NCBI RefSeq assembly: GCF_003184185.1
Contig: NZ_QHJG01000021.1
Location: 24,111-88,110, forward strand
DNA from: Legionella qingyii
GTDB taxonomy: Bacteria; Pseudomonadota; Gammaproteobacteria; Legionellales; Legionellaceae
DNA: 64,000 nucleotides
Direction: 5' to 3'
Part shown: positions 19,461-29,881 of the stretch, one piece after another
How the letters are laid out: every line of letters begins with the position of its first letter
Numbering within the stretch: position 1 is the stretch's first letter
Notes under the pieces: generated by a model
What the model was told of the DNA's origin: nothing
The model's database searches: none
Seen by the model: only the letters and a program-made list of their open reading frames with translations
Program-made: the position numbers and the translations under genes

Positions 19461-21427
19461 CAGACAAACGCCCCGATCCCAATGCATTATTACAACAAGT
19501 TATTAAAGAAGAGCAACAAAACCAACGTGGCAAACTCAAAATCTACCTCGGCGCTGCCCCAGGAGTAGGAAAAACTTATTCCATGCTTCATGAAGCAATG
19601 GGAGAGCAAGCTAAAGGATTAGATGTAGTAGTAGGCATTGTCGAATCTCATGGTCGCATTGAAATTGAAGAAATACTTAAAAACTTCGTAGTTTTGCCCA
19701 AAATCACAATTGAATATCACGGTAAACAGTTACAAGAATTTGATCTGGATGCATCATTAAAAAGAAATCCAGGATTAATTCTCATTGATGAAATGGCACA
19801 TACAAATGTGACCGGCGTCCGGCATAAAAAACGCTGGCAAGATATTAAAGAATTGCTCGACCGTGGTATTAATGTCTATACCACTCTTAATGTTCAACAT
19901 ATAGAAAGTCTCAATGATGACGTCTCACAAATCATTCATGCGCCAGTTCAAGAAACAATTCCTGATGCCATGATAGAACGAGCGAACACTATCGAATTAG
20001 TCGATTTAGCTCCTGAAGATTTATTAAAACGTCTGTCCGAGGGCAAAGTATACGTCCCCAAACAAGCCCGACTTGCTGCTGAATTTTATTTCCGTAAAGG
20101 CAATTTAATGGCATTACGTGAGTTGACATTACGAACTCTGGCAAAACGGGTAAATACCCAGGTACTTTTATACAGGCAAGGCCAAGGTATTAAACATATT
20201 TGGCCAAGCATGGAGAAGATACTCGTTTGCGTTGGCCCAGGTCCGGAATCACATAAATTGATTCGAGCAGCCAAAAAAATGGCTACCAGTTTACAAGCAG
20301 ATTGGATTGCAGTATATGTAGATTCTACGCGGACTCATCTATCGACAACGCAGCGGGATCAAGCCATAAAAAATTTATTTTTTGCAGAGCAATTGGGGGC
20401 TGAAACTCATATTTTAATAGGGTATGACCTTGTCAAAGAAATTATTAATTTTTCCCGAGAGCAAAATGTCACCCTGATTATGATCTGCAAACAGATTCGT
20501 ACTCGTTGGAGAAATTTTTTCTTTCGCAGCCTGGCAGACGAAATTTTGCGTTACAGTGGTGAAATTGATGTTTATACTATGACCGAGGGAGCCAAGAAAT
20601 CAACAAAAAAATTACTTGCCAAACCCATGACTCCCTGGCTCTATTACTTTTTATCAACAAGTATCGTTGCAGTCACAACACTCATTAATTATTTAATTTA
20701 TCCTTTAGTCAATGATACAAGTTTAACCCTAACTTATTTAATAGGAATGACCTGCATTGCTTTATTAGGACGCACAGGCCCTGCAGTTTCAGGAATTTTT
20801 CTTAGTATTTTTGCGTATATTTATTTCTTTATTCCGCCCTATTATAGTTTCTTTATTCCCCAGTCAGATTATTTTTTTACCCTTGTTATGATGCTTATTA
20901 TGGCATTAATTATTTGTCAATTAACCTTGGTAACTCGTCGTCAATCAGAAATTGCACGCCTTACAGAATATCAAACTTCAGCCTTATATACTTTGAGTCG
21001 CAGGTTATCCAGAACACGGGGAATAGTCAGATTGCTTCGCACAGGCATTAATTATATTTCAGAAACTCTTCACTGCGAGATCATTGCCCTACTACCGAAA
21101 AATGGGCATCTTGTTGTCCGTGCAAGAGCCAAATCACATCAAGATTTGGATGAAAAGGAATACAGTATTGCACAGTGGGTATTCGAGTTAGGGCAAAAAG
21201 CAGGATGGGGAACTGATACTCTCTCATTTTCTAATGCGCTGTTTATTCCATTACTGGGTGCACGAAGAACCATGGGCGTTTTAAGAGTACAACCGTCTAA
21301 AAAGAACGATTTCATTACGCCCGAGAAAATACAGCTTTTAGAATCTTGTGCCAATCAAATTGCATTGGCTTTGGAAGTAGACAGTTTGCAAGAGGAACAA
21401 AATAAACCAACTAATCCCTCCACGTAA
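19457..21427 (+). CDS. kdpD: KdpD-like sensor lacking the histidine kinase domain
   Basis: 656 residues against about 890 in E. coli. The order is: N-terminal KdpD domain with Walker A GAAPGVGKTYSML and DEMAHTN; a USP-like domain (about 250-370, KILVCVGPGPESHKLIR); four membrane helices (about 390-500); a GAF-like domain up to about residue 645. It then stops. There is no H-box, no N/G1/G2 ATP-binding boxes, and no kdpE follows; pntAA is next. The frame after the stop shows no kinase remnant, so this is not a simple frameshift. Shortened KdpD proteins exist in other bacteria. It may regulate the pump directly or work with a kinase elsewhere. Confidence 0.85.
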   Translation: MTDKRPDPNALLQQVIKEEQQNQRGKLKIYLGAAPGVGKTYSMLHEAMGEQAKGLDVVVGIVESHGRIEIEEILKNFVVLPKITIEYHGKQLQEFDLDASLKRNPGLILIDEMAHTNVTGVRHKKRWQDIKELLDRGINVYTTLNVQHIESLNDDVSQIIHAPVQETIPDAMIERANTIELVDLAPEDLLKRLSEGKVYVPKQARLAAEFYFRKGNLMALRELTLRTLAKRVNTQVLLYRQGQGIKHIWPSMEKILVCVGPGPESHKLIRAAKKMATSLQADWIAVYVDSTRTHLSTTQRDQAIKNLFFAEQLGAETHILIGYDLVKEIINFSREQNVTLIMICKQIRTRWRNFFFRSLADEILRYSGEIDVYTMTEGAKKSTKKLLAKPMTPWLYYFLSTSIVAVTTLINYLIYPLVNDTSLTLTYLIGMTCIALLGRTGPAVSGIFLSIFAYIYFFIPPYYSFFIPQSDYFFTLVMMLIMALIICQLTLVTRRQSEIARLTEYQTSALYTLSRRLSRTRGIVRLLRTGINYISETLHCEIIALLPKNGHLVVRARAKSHQDLDEKEYSIAQWVFELGQKAGWGTDTLSFSNALFIPLLGARRTMGVLRVQPSKKNDFITPEKIQLLESCANQIALALEVDSLQEEQNKPTNPST

Positions 21428-21525
21428 GGTCACAATATTACAATATCTACGCTACACATATTACTCTGGAAAATCATTCTAAATTACAATAGGATAATGA
21501 ATACTTAGGTAAAAAGGATTTGCCC

Positions 21526-22656
21526 ATGATGATCGCAACTTTACTGGCGCCCGACAATGAAACCCGGGTAGCCATTACTCCTGGCTCAGCAAAGCACTTT
21601 ATCAAATTAGGCTTTGATGTCGCTATAGAAAAAAACGCAGGACTTGCTGCAAGTTTCAATGATCGGGATTACGAACAAGTCGGTGTCCAAATTCGTGATA
21701 AAAAAAACATACTCGAGACTGCCAATATTCTTCTTTGTATTAATGAACCAGCTCCCCAAGACTTGGAAGGCTTGCCTCAAGGTGCCTTGGTAATAGGTCA
21801 TATCGATAATGACCCACAAAGCAAATTAATTACCTGGTGCAAGGAAAAGCAAGTTACCCTGATTTCAATGAATCTTATACCGCGGATCAGTCGTGCGCAA
21901 AGCATGGATAGTCTATCTTCACAAGCAAATTTGGCCGGTTATAGAGCTGTGTTAGAAGCTTGCTCTGAATTTCATCGAGCCATTCCCATGATGATGACCG
22001 CAGCAGGGATGATTCAACCAGCGAAGGTACTCGTTCTTGGCGCTGGTGTTGCGGGTTTACAGGCGATCGCAACAGCTAAACGTTTAGGTGCTGTGGTTTA
22101 TGCATTCGATGTAAGGCGAGCAGCCAAAGAGCAGGTCGAAAGTTTAGGTGCCGAATTTATTGAGGTAAGCCAAGATCAAGATAGTGAAACTAAAGGAGGC
22201 TATGCTTCAGAAGTTAGTGAAGAATATAAAAAACTTCAAGCAGAACTTATTGATCAATATGCCAAATTATCAGATATCGTCATTTCCACGGCCTTAATCC
22301 CTGGCCGAAAAGCTCCGATTTTAGTGTATAAAAAAACTGTAGAACAAATGAAACCTGGATCAGTTGTTGTTGATCTCGCAACTGCCCGAGGAGGAAATTG
22401 TGAAGTCAGCGTTCTTGATAAAACTATAAAACATGAGGAAGTTACCATAGTCGGCCTAAGTAACCTGGCAGGGCTAGTTCCAGCTACTGCGAGTGAACTA
22501 TACGCCAATAATCTAGTCCATCTTATTAATCTTTTGGCGCCGACTCCTCCAGAAATCACATTAAATCCCAACGATGAAATTATTCAACAAGCAGTGCTTT
22601 GTCATCAAAATCAATATCTACCATTTCAGGCAATAAAGGAGACTCAAAATGCATGA
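21526..22656 (+). CDS. pntAA: NAD(P) transhydrogenase alpha subunit, part 1 (NAD(H)-binding)
   Basis: About 376 residues, cytosolic domain I of the proton-translocating transhydrogenase that reduces NADP+ with NADH. Features: [18 protein letters not shown] at the N-terminus, the [20 protein letters not shown] block that contacts domain III, the Rossmann motif [20 protein letters not shown], and [21 protein letters not shown] at 21526 has AGGA 7 nt upstream; a TTG two codons earlier is rejected. It is followed at 8 bp overlap by part 2, so the alpha subunit is split as in many alphaproteobacteria and Legionella. Confidence 0.92.
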   Translation: MMIATLLAPDNETRVAITPGSAKHFIKLGFDVAIEKNAGLAASFNDRDYEQVGVQIRDKKNILETANILLCINEPAPQDLEGLPQGALVIGHIDNDPQSKLITWCKEKQVTLISMNLIPRISRAQSMDSLSSQANLAGYRAVLEACSEFHRAIPMMMTAAGMIQPAKVLVLGAGVAGLQAIATAKRLGAVVYAFDVRRAAKEQVESLGAEFIEVSQDQDSETKGGYASEVSEEYKKLQAELIDQYAKLSDIVISTALIPGRKAPILVYKKTVEQMKPGSVVVDLATARGGNCEVSVLDKTIKHEEVTIVGLSNLAGLVPATASELYANNLVHLINLLAPTPPEITLNPNDEIIQQAVLCHQNQYLPFQAIKETQNA

Positions 22657-22945
22657 GATTAACACCTTAGGTGATCCATACATTACCATACTCACTATTT
22701 TCGTTTTGGCCTGCTTTGTTGGGTATTATGTAGTGTGGAAGGTCACACCCGCCTTACATACCCCATTAATGTCCGTAACCAATGCAATATCCAGTATTAT
22801 TGTTTTAGGGGCACTTATTGCTGCTGGAAGCCAGTTTATTGGCGACATCACCTGGATCGGCGGTTTAGCTATATTCATTGCCTCAATTAATATTTTTGGT
22901 GGTTTTGTGGTAACCCAACGCATGTTGCGTATGTATAAAAAATAG
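22649..22945 (+). CDS. pntAB: NAD(P) transhydrogenase alpha subunit, part 2 (membrane)
   Basis: 98 residues with three membrane helices ([47 protein letters not shown]) and the typical end [11 protein letters not shown]. It forms part of the proton channel together with PntB. SD AAAGGAG. It overlaps pntAA by 8 bp. Confidence 0.92.
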   Translation: MHEINTLGDPYITILTIFVLACFVGYYVVWKVTPALHTPLMSVTNAISSIIVLGALIAAGSQFIGDITWIGGLAIFIASINIFGGFVVTQRMLRMYKK

Positions 22946-23216
22946 GTAATAGCTCATCAACGTGGCAGCTAGGAAATTCTATCCAGAGTGGAACTAAATC
23001 TGGAACTTTTGCAGCTAAATGCTGGATCTCAGACTGCAATTTCCTAAGTTGGCTCAATAGAGTCATTACACAAAATAAAATAGTTAGGGTCTGCTTGCTT
23101 TCGCTAGGTTGAGCCAAAATGATCTGATTTTCGAGCACAAAACTCAGAATATCAGGACAGATTGGCCAAGATAGAAGAATTATTAATAGGCCCTACGAAA
23201 TTAAGGATGATTTTTC
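22946..23216. other. Unexplained 271-bp gap inside the pnt operon
   Basis: The other pnt genes are tightly packed, but this gap separates pntAB from pntB. No convincing gene is present: a minus-strand reading frame of 83 codons has no SD and no ATG. TAGGAAATT and AATTTCCTA (about 22970 and 23037) form an inverted pair that could fold. I see no terminator, so readthrough into pntB remains possible. Confidence 0.4.
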
Positions 23217-24614
23217 ATGACAACCCTGGTTCCTTTATTTTATCTCTTATCTGCTGTGTGTTTCATACTGGCGCTAAAAGGCTTGGCAAGCCCTGCGTCT
23301 GCAAGACGAGGAAATCTGTTAGGAATTGCCGGTATGATCCTTGCGGTAGGTTCAACCTTGATGATGTCAACGACTTATCATCAGCCCTTACTCATTAGCT
23401 TAATGATTGCAGGAGGCATCATTGGAACTTATATTGCCTTAAAAATTAATATGACTGCAATCCCACAACTTGTCGCGGCATTTCACTCATTGGTAGGGAT
23501 GGCAGCAGTTTTAGTTGCTTTTTGTGCTTTTCTCTCCCCTACTTCATTTCATATTGGCGTCCCAGGCGCAATTGCTAAAGCAAGCCTTATCGAAATGAGT
23601 CTTGGCTTGATTATAGGAGCCATTACTTTTTCAGGTTCCGTGATCGCCTTTCTCAAATTGCAAGGAATTATGTCGGGCAAACCTATCAAACTCATAGGCC
23701 ATAATGCAATTAATCTTATTATGGCATTAGCAATCCTTGTTTTATTGGTTTTGTTTTTTATTAACCAAACCCTCATGCTTTTTAGTATCATGGCCAGTTT
23801 TGCTTTTATAATTGGCGTATTGCTCATTATTCCTATTGGTGGCGCAGACATGCCAGTAGTTATATCAATGCTTAACTCGTATTCTGGATGGGCTGCAGCA
23901 GGTATCGGGTTTACACTCAGTAATCATTTACTTGTTATTACAGGTGCGCTGGTGGGTGCGAGTGGGGCTATTCTGAGCTACATCATGTGTGTTGGAATGA
24001 ACCGTTCCATTTTTAATGTAATTTTTGGCGGTATCCAATCATCAGCAGCTAATTCGCAAACTAACACAACAAATGAGTCACGTACTGTACGTCAAGGTAA
24101 TGGTGAAGATGCAGCATTCCTCTTAAGTAATGCTAAAGATGTCATCATTGTTCCTGGATATGGAATGGCAGTAGCGCATGCGCAACATGCAGTCAAAGAA
24201 TTGGTTGATGCTCTAGAACACCGCAATATAAAAGTTCGCTTTGCAATTCATCCTGTCGCCGGTCGCATGCCTGGCCACATGAATGTATTACTTGCAGAAG
24301 CCAATATTCCCTATGATAGAGTTTTTGAACAAAGCGAAATTAACCGTGATTTTGCAAGCTGTGACGTTGCTTATGTAATTGGGGCAAATGATATAACGAA
24401 CCCTGCAGCAAAAACAGATCCTGGCTCACCAATTTATGGTATGCCCGTTTTAGAAGTAGAAAAAGCCAGAAACGTATTGTTTGTTAAACGAAGTTTGGCA
24501 CCAGGCTATGCCGGTGTGGAAAATGAACTGTTTTATCATGATAATACGTACATGCTTTTTGGCGATGCAAAAGCAATGACTGAATCCATTGCTAAAGCCC
24601 TGGAAACCTTATAA
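23217..24614 (+). CDS. pntB: NAD(P) transhydrogenase beta subunit
   Basis: 465 residues, usual length. About nine membrane helices make up the proton path, then the NADP(H)-binding domain [42 protein letters not shown] and [17 protein letters not shown], with VFVKRS-type end as [23 protein letters not shown] before ATG. A terminator follows. Confidence 0.93.
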   Translation: MTTLVPLFYLLSAVCFILALKGLASPASARRGNLLGIAGMILAVGSTLMMSTTYHQPLLISLMIAGGIIGTYIALKINMTAIPQLVAAFHSLVGMAAVLVAFCAFLSPTSFHIGVPGAIAKASLIEMSLGLIIGAITFSGSVIAFLKLQGIMSGKPIKLIGHNAINLIMALAILVLLVLFFINQTLMLFSIMASFAFIIGVLLIIPIGGADMPVVISMLNSYSGWAAAGIGFTLSNHLLVITGALVGASGAILSYIMCVGMNRSIFNVIFGGIQSSAANSQTNTTNESRTVRQGNGEDAAFLLSNAKDVIIVPGYGMAVAHAQHAVKELVDALEHRNIKVRFAIHPVAGRMPGHMNVLLAEANIPYDRVFEQSEINRDFASCDVAYVIGANDITNPAAKTDPGSPIYGMPVLEVEKARNVLFVKRSLAPGYAGVENELFYHDNTYMLFGDAKAMTESIAKALETL

Positions 24615-24636
24615 ACCACATATAAAATAATAACCT

Positions 24637-24668
24637 GGGGGGGCAAACGTAGACTTAGCCCCCCTCCT
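24637..24668 (+). terminator. Probable terminator after pntB
   Basis: GGGGGGGC (24637-24644) pairs with GCCCCCC (24658-24664) around a 13-nt loop, followed by TCCTTT. GC-rich stem with a weak T-run. Confidence 0.65.
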
Positions 24669-24778
24669 TTCATGCCCCGGTTCTCAGCCACTCCCTTGTG
24701 CCTCAACAAGATATTAATTTGCCATACCAATAAAATAAATGTATCTTAACTCGGTTATTATCATTGTGGAGTTATATA

Positions 24779-25162
24779 ATGTTACGAAAATTTGGACTTG
24801 GCTTACTGTGTATTGCCGCATCTATAAGTACAAGCGCGTATTCTACGGAAAGTCATTTGCTCCAACGAGGAGTTACGATTGAATATGAATTACCTAGCAA
24901 TGATCCGCAAATATTTCTTAATTACCTTTTCTGGCCAGTAGAAGCCAATTGTAAAATCGCTACCGAAGATGAAGGGAATGAACTTTTAGTTGTAGCATTA
25001 GCTAAAAAAGGAAAAGTTAATGACATCAGCTTGTCTGCAGGAGAATCGTTACGAATCACTGTTCATCCAGGTGAAAATCTTAAGTTAAGCGCTGAATCTG
25101 GAGCAAAAGTTGAAATTACCAATTTCGGTGCGCACACTGTAAAAGCAACGTGCACTGCTTAA
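24779..25162 (+). CDS. Hypothetical secreted protein
   Basis: About 127 residues. A signal peptide (MLRKFGLGLLCIAASIST..) is cut near AYST. The mature part of ~105 residues is rich in beta-type segments (GESLRITVHPGENLKLS, KVEITNFGAHTVKATC) with two Cys residues. ATG at 24779 with TGGAG upstream is preferred to a TTG five codons earlier. Not recognised. Confidence 0.6.
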   Translation: MLRKFGLGLLCIAASISTSAYSTESHLLQRGVTIEYELPSNDPQIFLNYLFWPVEANCKIATEDEGNELLVVALAKKGKVNDISLSAGESLRITVHPGENLKLSAESGAKVEITNFGAHTVKATCTA

Positions 25163-25204
25163 TAAACCTCTATTTTAGAAATAGCATTTTAAATTTGCTC
25201 TATC

Positions 25205-25290
25205 TTGCCTCGGTGCAGCGAAGCGAAATCCGAAAATTTTGATCGCTGCAAAGCCGAGTTTTTCTTCGTTGCACCAGGCTACAATAATAT
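25205..25290. repeat. REP-like palindrome
   Basis: GCCTCGGTGCAGCGAAGCGAAATCC facing CGTTGCACCAGGC: another member of the GGTGCAGCG palindrome family, located between convergent genes. Confidence 0.6.
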
Positions 25291-25300
25291 TAGCTGCTCT

Positions 25301-26881
25301 CTAATGTTCCCGCGTTGCATGGAATTTAATTTTGGGATATCGCTCTTCAGCCATGGTCAAATTAACACGCGTCGGAGCAAGATACATTAAGGCATCACTT
25401 CCATCCAAAGCCAAATAGTCATATGCTTTTGTTCGAAATTCACTCATTGCCTTATCATCATCAGAATAAACCCAACGAGCACAGGAAACATTTACTGTTT
25501 CATAAATACAATCTACTTTATATTCATGTTTCAAACGATGCGCTACGACATCAAACTGTAACACACCAACCGCACCCAAGATTAATTGGTTGCTATTTAA
25601 TGGCCTGAATACCTGAGTCGCGCCTTCTTCAGATAATTCAATTAAACCTTTTAATAAAGCCTTACTCTTTAATGGATCTTTTAAGCGTACCAATCGAAAC
25701 AACTCAGGAGCAAAATTGGGAATACCCGTAAATTTTAATTGTTCACCTTGAGTAAAAGTGTCCCCTATTCGAATTGTTCCATGATTATGTAAACCAATAA
25801 TATCGCCAGATAAAGCAATTTCTGTGTGTGAACGATCACCAGCCATAAAGGTTAACGCATTAGAAATTTGCACTTCTTTGCCAATACGCAGGTGGTTGAT
25901 TTTCATTCCTTTCCTGTAGGCTCCTGAACAGATGCGCAAAAAAGCAATCCGGTCTCTATGCTTTGGATCCATATTAGCCTGGATTTTAAACACAAACCCA
26001 GTAAAGTTCTCCTCATCTGCTGATACAGTCCTCTCTTGAGCTGTTCGAGGTTGTGGACCTGGAGCATAACGCACATAATCATCCAGTAACTCTTTGATTC
26101 CAAAATTATTAATTGCAGAACCAAAATAAACCGGTGTCATTTTTCCCGCTAAATAATCCTGCAAATTAAATTCATGGGAAGCGCCCTTAACTAACTCAAT
26201 TTCATCGCGCAACTCCTGAGCACTATCACCTAATAGTTCATCCAGTTGCGGATTATCCAGTCCTTTAATTTGCATCGCATCTTGCTTTTGTGCATTCTTA
26301 CCAGGCTGATATAAATAAACTGTATCTTCATAACGATGATAAATACCTTTAAAGCGCTTTCCCATACCTACAGGCCAGGTAACCGGAGCACATTGAATGC
26401 CTAAAACTGATTCAACCTCATCAAGTAAATCAATGGGGTCACGGCCTTCACGATCCAGCTTATTAATAAAGGTCATAATTGGCGTATCACGCAGACGACA
26501 TACTTCCATCAATTTAACGGTTCGATCTTCTACTCCTTTAGCAACGTCAATAACCATTAACGCCGAATCCACTGCCGTCAAGGTACGATAGGTGTCTTCA
26601 GAAAAGTCCTCATGCCCTGGGGTATCTAACAAATTCATGACATGCTGATTATGAACAAACTGCATCACTGAAGTAGTAATAGAAATACCGCGTTCTTTTT
26701 CCATTTCCATCCAATCTGAAGTCGCATGTCGATCGGCTTTACGTCCTTTAACAGTTCCTGCCAATTGAATTGCACCTCCGAATAACAGTAATTTCTCGGT
26801 TACGGTTGTTTTACCTGCGTCAGGGTGAGAAATAATCGCGAAGGTTCGTCTTGTATTAAAATCCTGATAAAAATCGGACAT
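25301..26881 (-). CDS. prfC: Peptide chain release factor 3
   Basis: 526 residues, normal length. RF3 is the GTPase that recycles RF1/RF2 after peptide release. GTPase motifs: G1 SHPDAGKTT, the RF3-specific [18 protein letters not shown]2 region [10 protein letters not shown]3 [17 protein letters not shown]4 [10 protein letters not shown]. Single gene convergent with the secreted protein gene. Confidence 0.95.
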   Translation of the reverse strand: MSDFYQDFNTRRTFAIISHPDAGKTTVTEKLLLFGGAIQLAGTVKGRKADRHATSDWMEMEKERGISITTSVMQFVHNQHVMNLLDTPGHEDFSEDTYRTLTAVDSALMVIDVAKGVEDRTVKLMEVCRLRDTPIMTFINKLDREGRDPIDLLDEVESVLGIQCAPVTWPVGMGKRFKGIYHRYEDTVYLYQPGKNAQKQDAMQIKGLDNPQLDELLGDSAQELRDEIELVKGASHEFNLQDYLAGKMTPVYFGSAINNFGIKELLDDYVRYAPGPQPRTAQERTVSADEENFTGFVFKIQANMDPKHRDRIAFLRICSGAYRKGMKINHLRIGKEVQISNALTFMAGDRSHTEIALSGDIIGLHNHGTIRIGDTFTQGEQLKFTGIPNFAPELFRLVRLKDPLKSKALLKGLIELSEEGATQVFRPLNSNQLILGAVGVLQFDVVAHRLKHEYKVDCIYETVNVSCARWVYSDDDKAMSEFRTKAYDYLALDGSDALMYLAPTRVNLTMAEERYPKIKFHATREH

Positions 26882-27098
26882 GAAGCTCTCTAAATAAATA
26901 TAAAGTTATCGTATGTAGTGAATTTTAAGACATTCCCGAACAAATACAAGACGAAGCCATTGTTTATCAGGCAAACAATGGCTCAAAAGCTGATTAAAAT
27001 AGTCTTTATATCTCAAAAACGTTATGATTAAAAAAAGAATTTATAAAAAATCAGCGTAACTGCACTAAATACAGATCGTAGAGGAGAAATTGCTCATT

Positions 27099-27659
27099 AT
27101 GAAACGTTGTACGTGGGTTGGAATTGGTAAACCTCATTATGAACAGTACCATGATATGGAATGGGGTATTCCTGTACATGATGATCATAAGCACTTCGAA
27201 ATGCTCTTACTGGAAGGAGCACAAGCAGGATTGAGCTGGGAGACAATACTCAAACGTCGTGAGGGCTACCGCAAGGCATTCAAACAATTTGATCCAAATG
27301 CTGTTGCAAAGATGGCTGATGAGGAATTAAATACCTTGCTGACTGATTCAGGAATTATTCGTAATCGTCTTAAGATATTCTCAGCTCGCAAAAATGCCTT
27401 AGTATTTCTAAAAATTGCACAGGAATTTGGATCCTTTGACAATTATGTCTGGGGATTTGTGAATGGAACTCCTAAAATAAATTATCCTAAAACGCTCCAA
27501 GAAGTCCCTGCGAGTACAACAGAATCAGATGCCTTATCTAAAGATTTGAAAAAAAGAGGAATGAGTTTTGTCGGTTCAACAATCATGTATGCTTATATGC
27601 AAGCAGTTGGTATGGTCGATGATCATTTAGTGGATTGTTTTTGTAAAAACAGAACATGA
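27099..27659 (+). CDS. tag: DNA-3-methyladenine glycosylase I
   Basis: 186 residues. Removes 3-methyladenine from alkylated DNA. The zinc-binding set of Tag is present: Cys in KRCTWVG, His in YHDMEWGIPVHDD, and His/Cys in VDDHLVDCFC. GLSWETILKRREGYRKAF and FVGSTIMYAYMQAVGMV are family blocks. ATG at 27099 (GAGGAG 12 nt upstream); an upstream TTG is too close to the SD. Confidence 0.92.
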   Translation: MKRCTWVGIGKPHYEQYHDMEWGIPVHDDHKHFEMLLLEGAQAGLSWETILKRREGYRKAFKQFDPNAVAKMADEELNTLLTDSGIIRNRLKIFSARKNALVFLKIAQEFGSFDNYVWGFVNGTPKINYPKTLQEVPASTTESDALSKDLKKRGMSFVGSTIMYAYMQAVGMVDDHLVDCFCKNRT

Positions 27660-27769
27660 AATGCCTAACCTAGATTCCGCTGCGTAGGCTTGGGATTTCA
27701 GATATACCTCACATCTGTTACGGAACTTAGGCTAATCATTTATTTATTAGAGACTGCTATCCCGAACGA

Positions 27770-28618
27770 TTAAGCAGTTTCTTGCTTCTTAAGTTCTGTG
27801 TAAAAATCCTCTGCCTTTTGTTCAATATATTTTTTGCAGCCCTCGGGATCAACAAAGGGATTTTTTTTACCTTTTCGCAATAATGTATATTTTTTCTTCA
27901 GCTCAAACATTCCGGCATGGGCTCCCAGAAAAATATCACAACGCAGTGATTCCAGTACCTTTATGGAGTGCTTATAATCATCGGCAATTTTTGGATAAGT
28001 TATATTATCAACCAGTTTATACCCAGGATTTACGCCAATACTTCCTATAATTACAGCCTGATATTGCTTGCCATGATCTTTTAGTTTCATTGTCCAGGTG
28101 GTACAGCCTTTAGTGTGTCCAGGAGTCAGATGAGCGGTTAATACAGTCCCTCCTAATTCCACCCCTTCTCCGTCGTGAAGAACCTTATCCACAGTACTTT
28201 GAGTAAAATAAGTGCTGGAATCATTGGCATAATGAAAATCAGATTTACCGCCAGACAGGATCACAGAAACATCCTCGTCCATGACCATATATTTTGCTTT
28301 TGTTTGTTGCTTAATTAATTCGCTACCGGCAGCATGATCAAAATGAGCATGACTAATCAGCAAAATTTTAGTATCACTGAATTTAAAACCTAGTTTTTCT
28401 ATACTGGCTTTAATCATGGGAACATTAGCCTCAAGATCACTATTGATCAAAATGTTCCCTCTCGGTGTGACAATCAAGTAACTTGCCAGATCATCAGTAC
28501 CTACATAGTACAAGTTTCCCGCAATACGAAATGGAGGAAACGGATTTGGCAGTGGATATGCAAAGCTTGAATGGTTCAATACCATCATCAATGCGGTTAG
28601 ACATAATACTTTTTTCAT
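27770..28618 (-). CDS. Subclass B3 metallo-beta-lactamase, FEZ-1-like
   Basis: 282 residues from the ATG at 28618, which opens a signal peptide (ends SSFAYP); a longer reading frame upstream would bury it. Zinc ligands of subclass B3: HAHFDHA (His116/His118, Asp120/His121), the His of LTPGHTKGCTTW (His196) and GAHAGMF (His263). Hydrolyses beta-lactams in the periplasm using two zinc ions. The sequence agrees, as far as I remember it, with FEZ-1 of Legionella gormanii at nearly every position and has the same precursor length. The surroundings show no mobile element, so it is a resident chromosomal gene. The allele name needs an alignment. Confidence 0.88.
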   Translation of the reverse strand: MKKVLCLTALMMVLNHSSFAYPLPNPFPPFRIAGNLYYVGTDDLASYLIVTPRGNILINSDLEANVPMIKASIEKLGFKFSDTKILLISHAHFDHAAGSELIKQQTKAKYMVMDEDVSVILSGGKSDFHYANDSSTYFTQSTVDKVLHDGEGVELGGTVLTAHLTPGHTKGCTTWTMKLKDHGKQYQAVIIGSIGVNPGYKLVDNITYPKIADDYKHSIKVLESLRCDIFLGAHAGMFELKKKYTLLRKGKKNPFVDPEGCKKYIEQKAEDFYTELKKQETA

Positions 28619-28821
28619 GATACTAAAACCTAATGAGAATCCAGCAAGACACCTGGCAAGATAATACTTCATTACGAAGAAACAGGATACGCTCATCAAG
28701 GGCCTCAGTTGACAAGTAATTTTTAATTAGTTTAGACTTTTCCGGAAGTAACTTTCCCAGAATATTAATCTAAAATTTAATAATTATATCAAAAACTTAA
28801 TTCGTTATTAAAAGGACTTAA

Positions 28822-29772
28822 ATGAAAAAAATTATATGCTTTGTGGCGTTGTTTGCTTCATATTCTTCTTTTGTCTATGCAAATTATTTAGGAAATCTCA
28901 ATAATTCAGCTATAGTTATTAATTCTTGCAGGTACACTAAAACCAATCATCCTTTAGACGTTTCAATACTCAACAAAGGTTACTTTGTGCTAAAACGCGG
29001 AAAAGGAAATGATCTGTATTATACCCGATATGGTTCTTTTGTTCTTGATTCAGAAGCCTATTTGGTTACTCAAACTGGAGAATATGTACAAGGCATTGAT
29101 CCGGAGAGTCCTTTCGGTTCTTTAAGTAAAATTCAAGTCAATATGGAAGATTCGCGTGTTCATGCAACTGATATGATCCAAGTACAATTGAACCTTGATG
29201 CATCAAGCTCAATAAACCAAGACTATTATATCTCCGCCTCTGCTTATGACTCTATTGGCAGCTCACATGAGTTAAAAGCACATCTTAGAAAGTTAGATTT
29301 TAATTCGTGGCAAACGGATGTCACCATAGATACGATGAATATCGCAACTGGCAAATTAATTTTCAATCCCGAAGGTAAACTCATTGAGCAAGCGGGCCTT
29401 AAGGATATGGAATGGATTACGGAACAAGGGATGCAAAAAATTACCATTGATTTTGAAGGCTCTACACAACATGCAACTCCTTTTCAAGTTAGCTCATTAT
29501 ATGGAAATGGATACCCTCCAGGCTATATTACCAGTATCTATATTACTCCTGATGGTAATCTTTATGTAATTTATTCAAACGGCTTCCAAAACAAATTACC
29601 TCTAAATATCGCTATCGCACTATTTGATAATCCTAAAAAGCTGGATGAAATTATAGATAATTTATTTGTTGCAACGAAGTACTCTGGCCCTGGTGATATT
29701 CAACCTGCCTATGGATATGGCGCATTTTTAAATGGATATCTCGAAGAAGAAAGTTGTCTGTTTAAAAATTAA
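28822..29772 (+). CDS. Exported flagellar-hook-like (FlgE/FlgF-type) protein
   Basis: 316 residues. The middle reads like a flagellar hook/rod protein: LDVSILNKGYFVLKRG, YYTRYGSFVLDSEAYLV, TQTGEYVQG, then YDSIGSSHELKAHL, GKLIFNPEGKL, FQVSSLYGNGYPPG and YVIYSNGFQNKLPL, which follow the order of FlgE domains. However, residues 1-20 form a Sec signal peptide (ends VYANYL), whereas true hook proteins go through the flagellar export apparatus and start with a Ser/Asn-rich helix. No flagellar genes are nearby. It may be a periplasmic or surface protein that reused a hook fold. Confidence 0.65.
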   Translation: MKKIICFVALFASYSSFVYANYLGNLNNSAIVINSCRYTKTNHPLDVSILNKGYFVLKRGKGNDLYYTRYGSFVLDSEAYLVTQTGEYVQGIDPESPFGSLSKIQVNMEDSRVHATDMIQVQLNLDASSSINQDYYISASAYDSIGSSHELKAHLRKLDFNSWQTDVTIDTMNIATGKLIFNPEGKLIEQAGLKDMEWITEQGMQKITIDFEGSTQHATPFQVSSLYGNGYPPGYITSIYITPDGNLYVIYSNGFQNKLPLNIAIALFDNPKKLDEIIDNLFVATKYSGPGDIQPAYGYGAFLNGYLEEESCLFKN

Positions 29773-29881
29773 AGAAGGAGTTGAATACATCATTTTTCTA
29801 ACTAAAAACTGCGCTCAGCTTATAACAAAACATTTTCATGCAGAAGTGTTTTTGCTCCATACACTTCTGCACATGAATTCA

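Noticed and set aside
21427..21525. Hidden kinase part of KdpD after a frameshift
   Set aside because: Only 98 bp separate kdpD from pntAA and no H-box or ATP-binding motif is present in any frame.
22887..23138. 83-codon minus-strand frame in the pnt gap
   Set aside because: Starts with a non-ATG codon, has no SD, overlaps the end of pntAB and has no recognisable family.
28618..28699. Longer start for the metallo-beta-lactamase
   Set aside because: It would place 27 residues before a clear signal peptide; the shorter form also has the precursor length remembered for FEZ-1.
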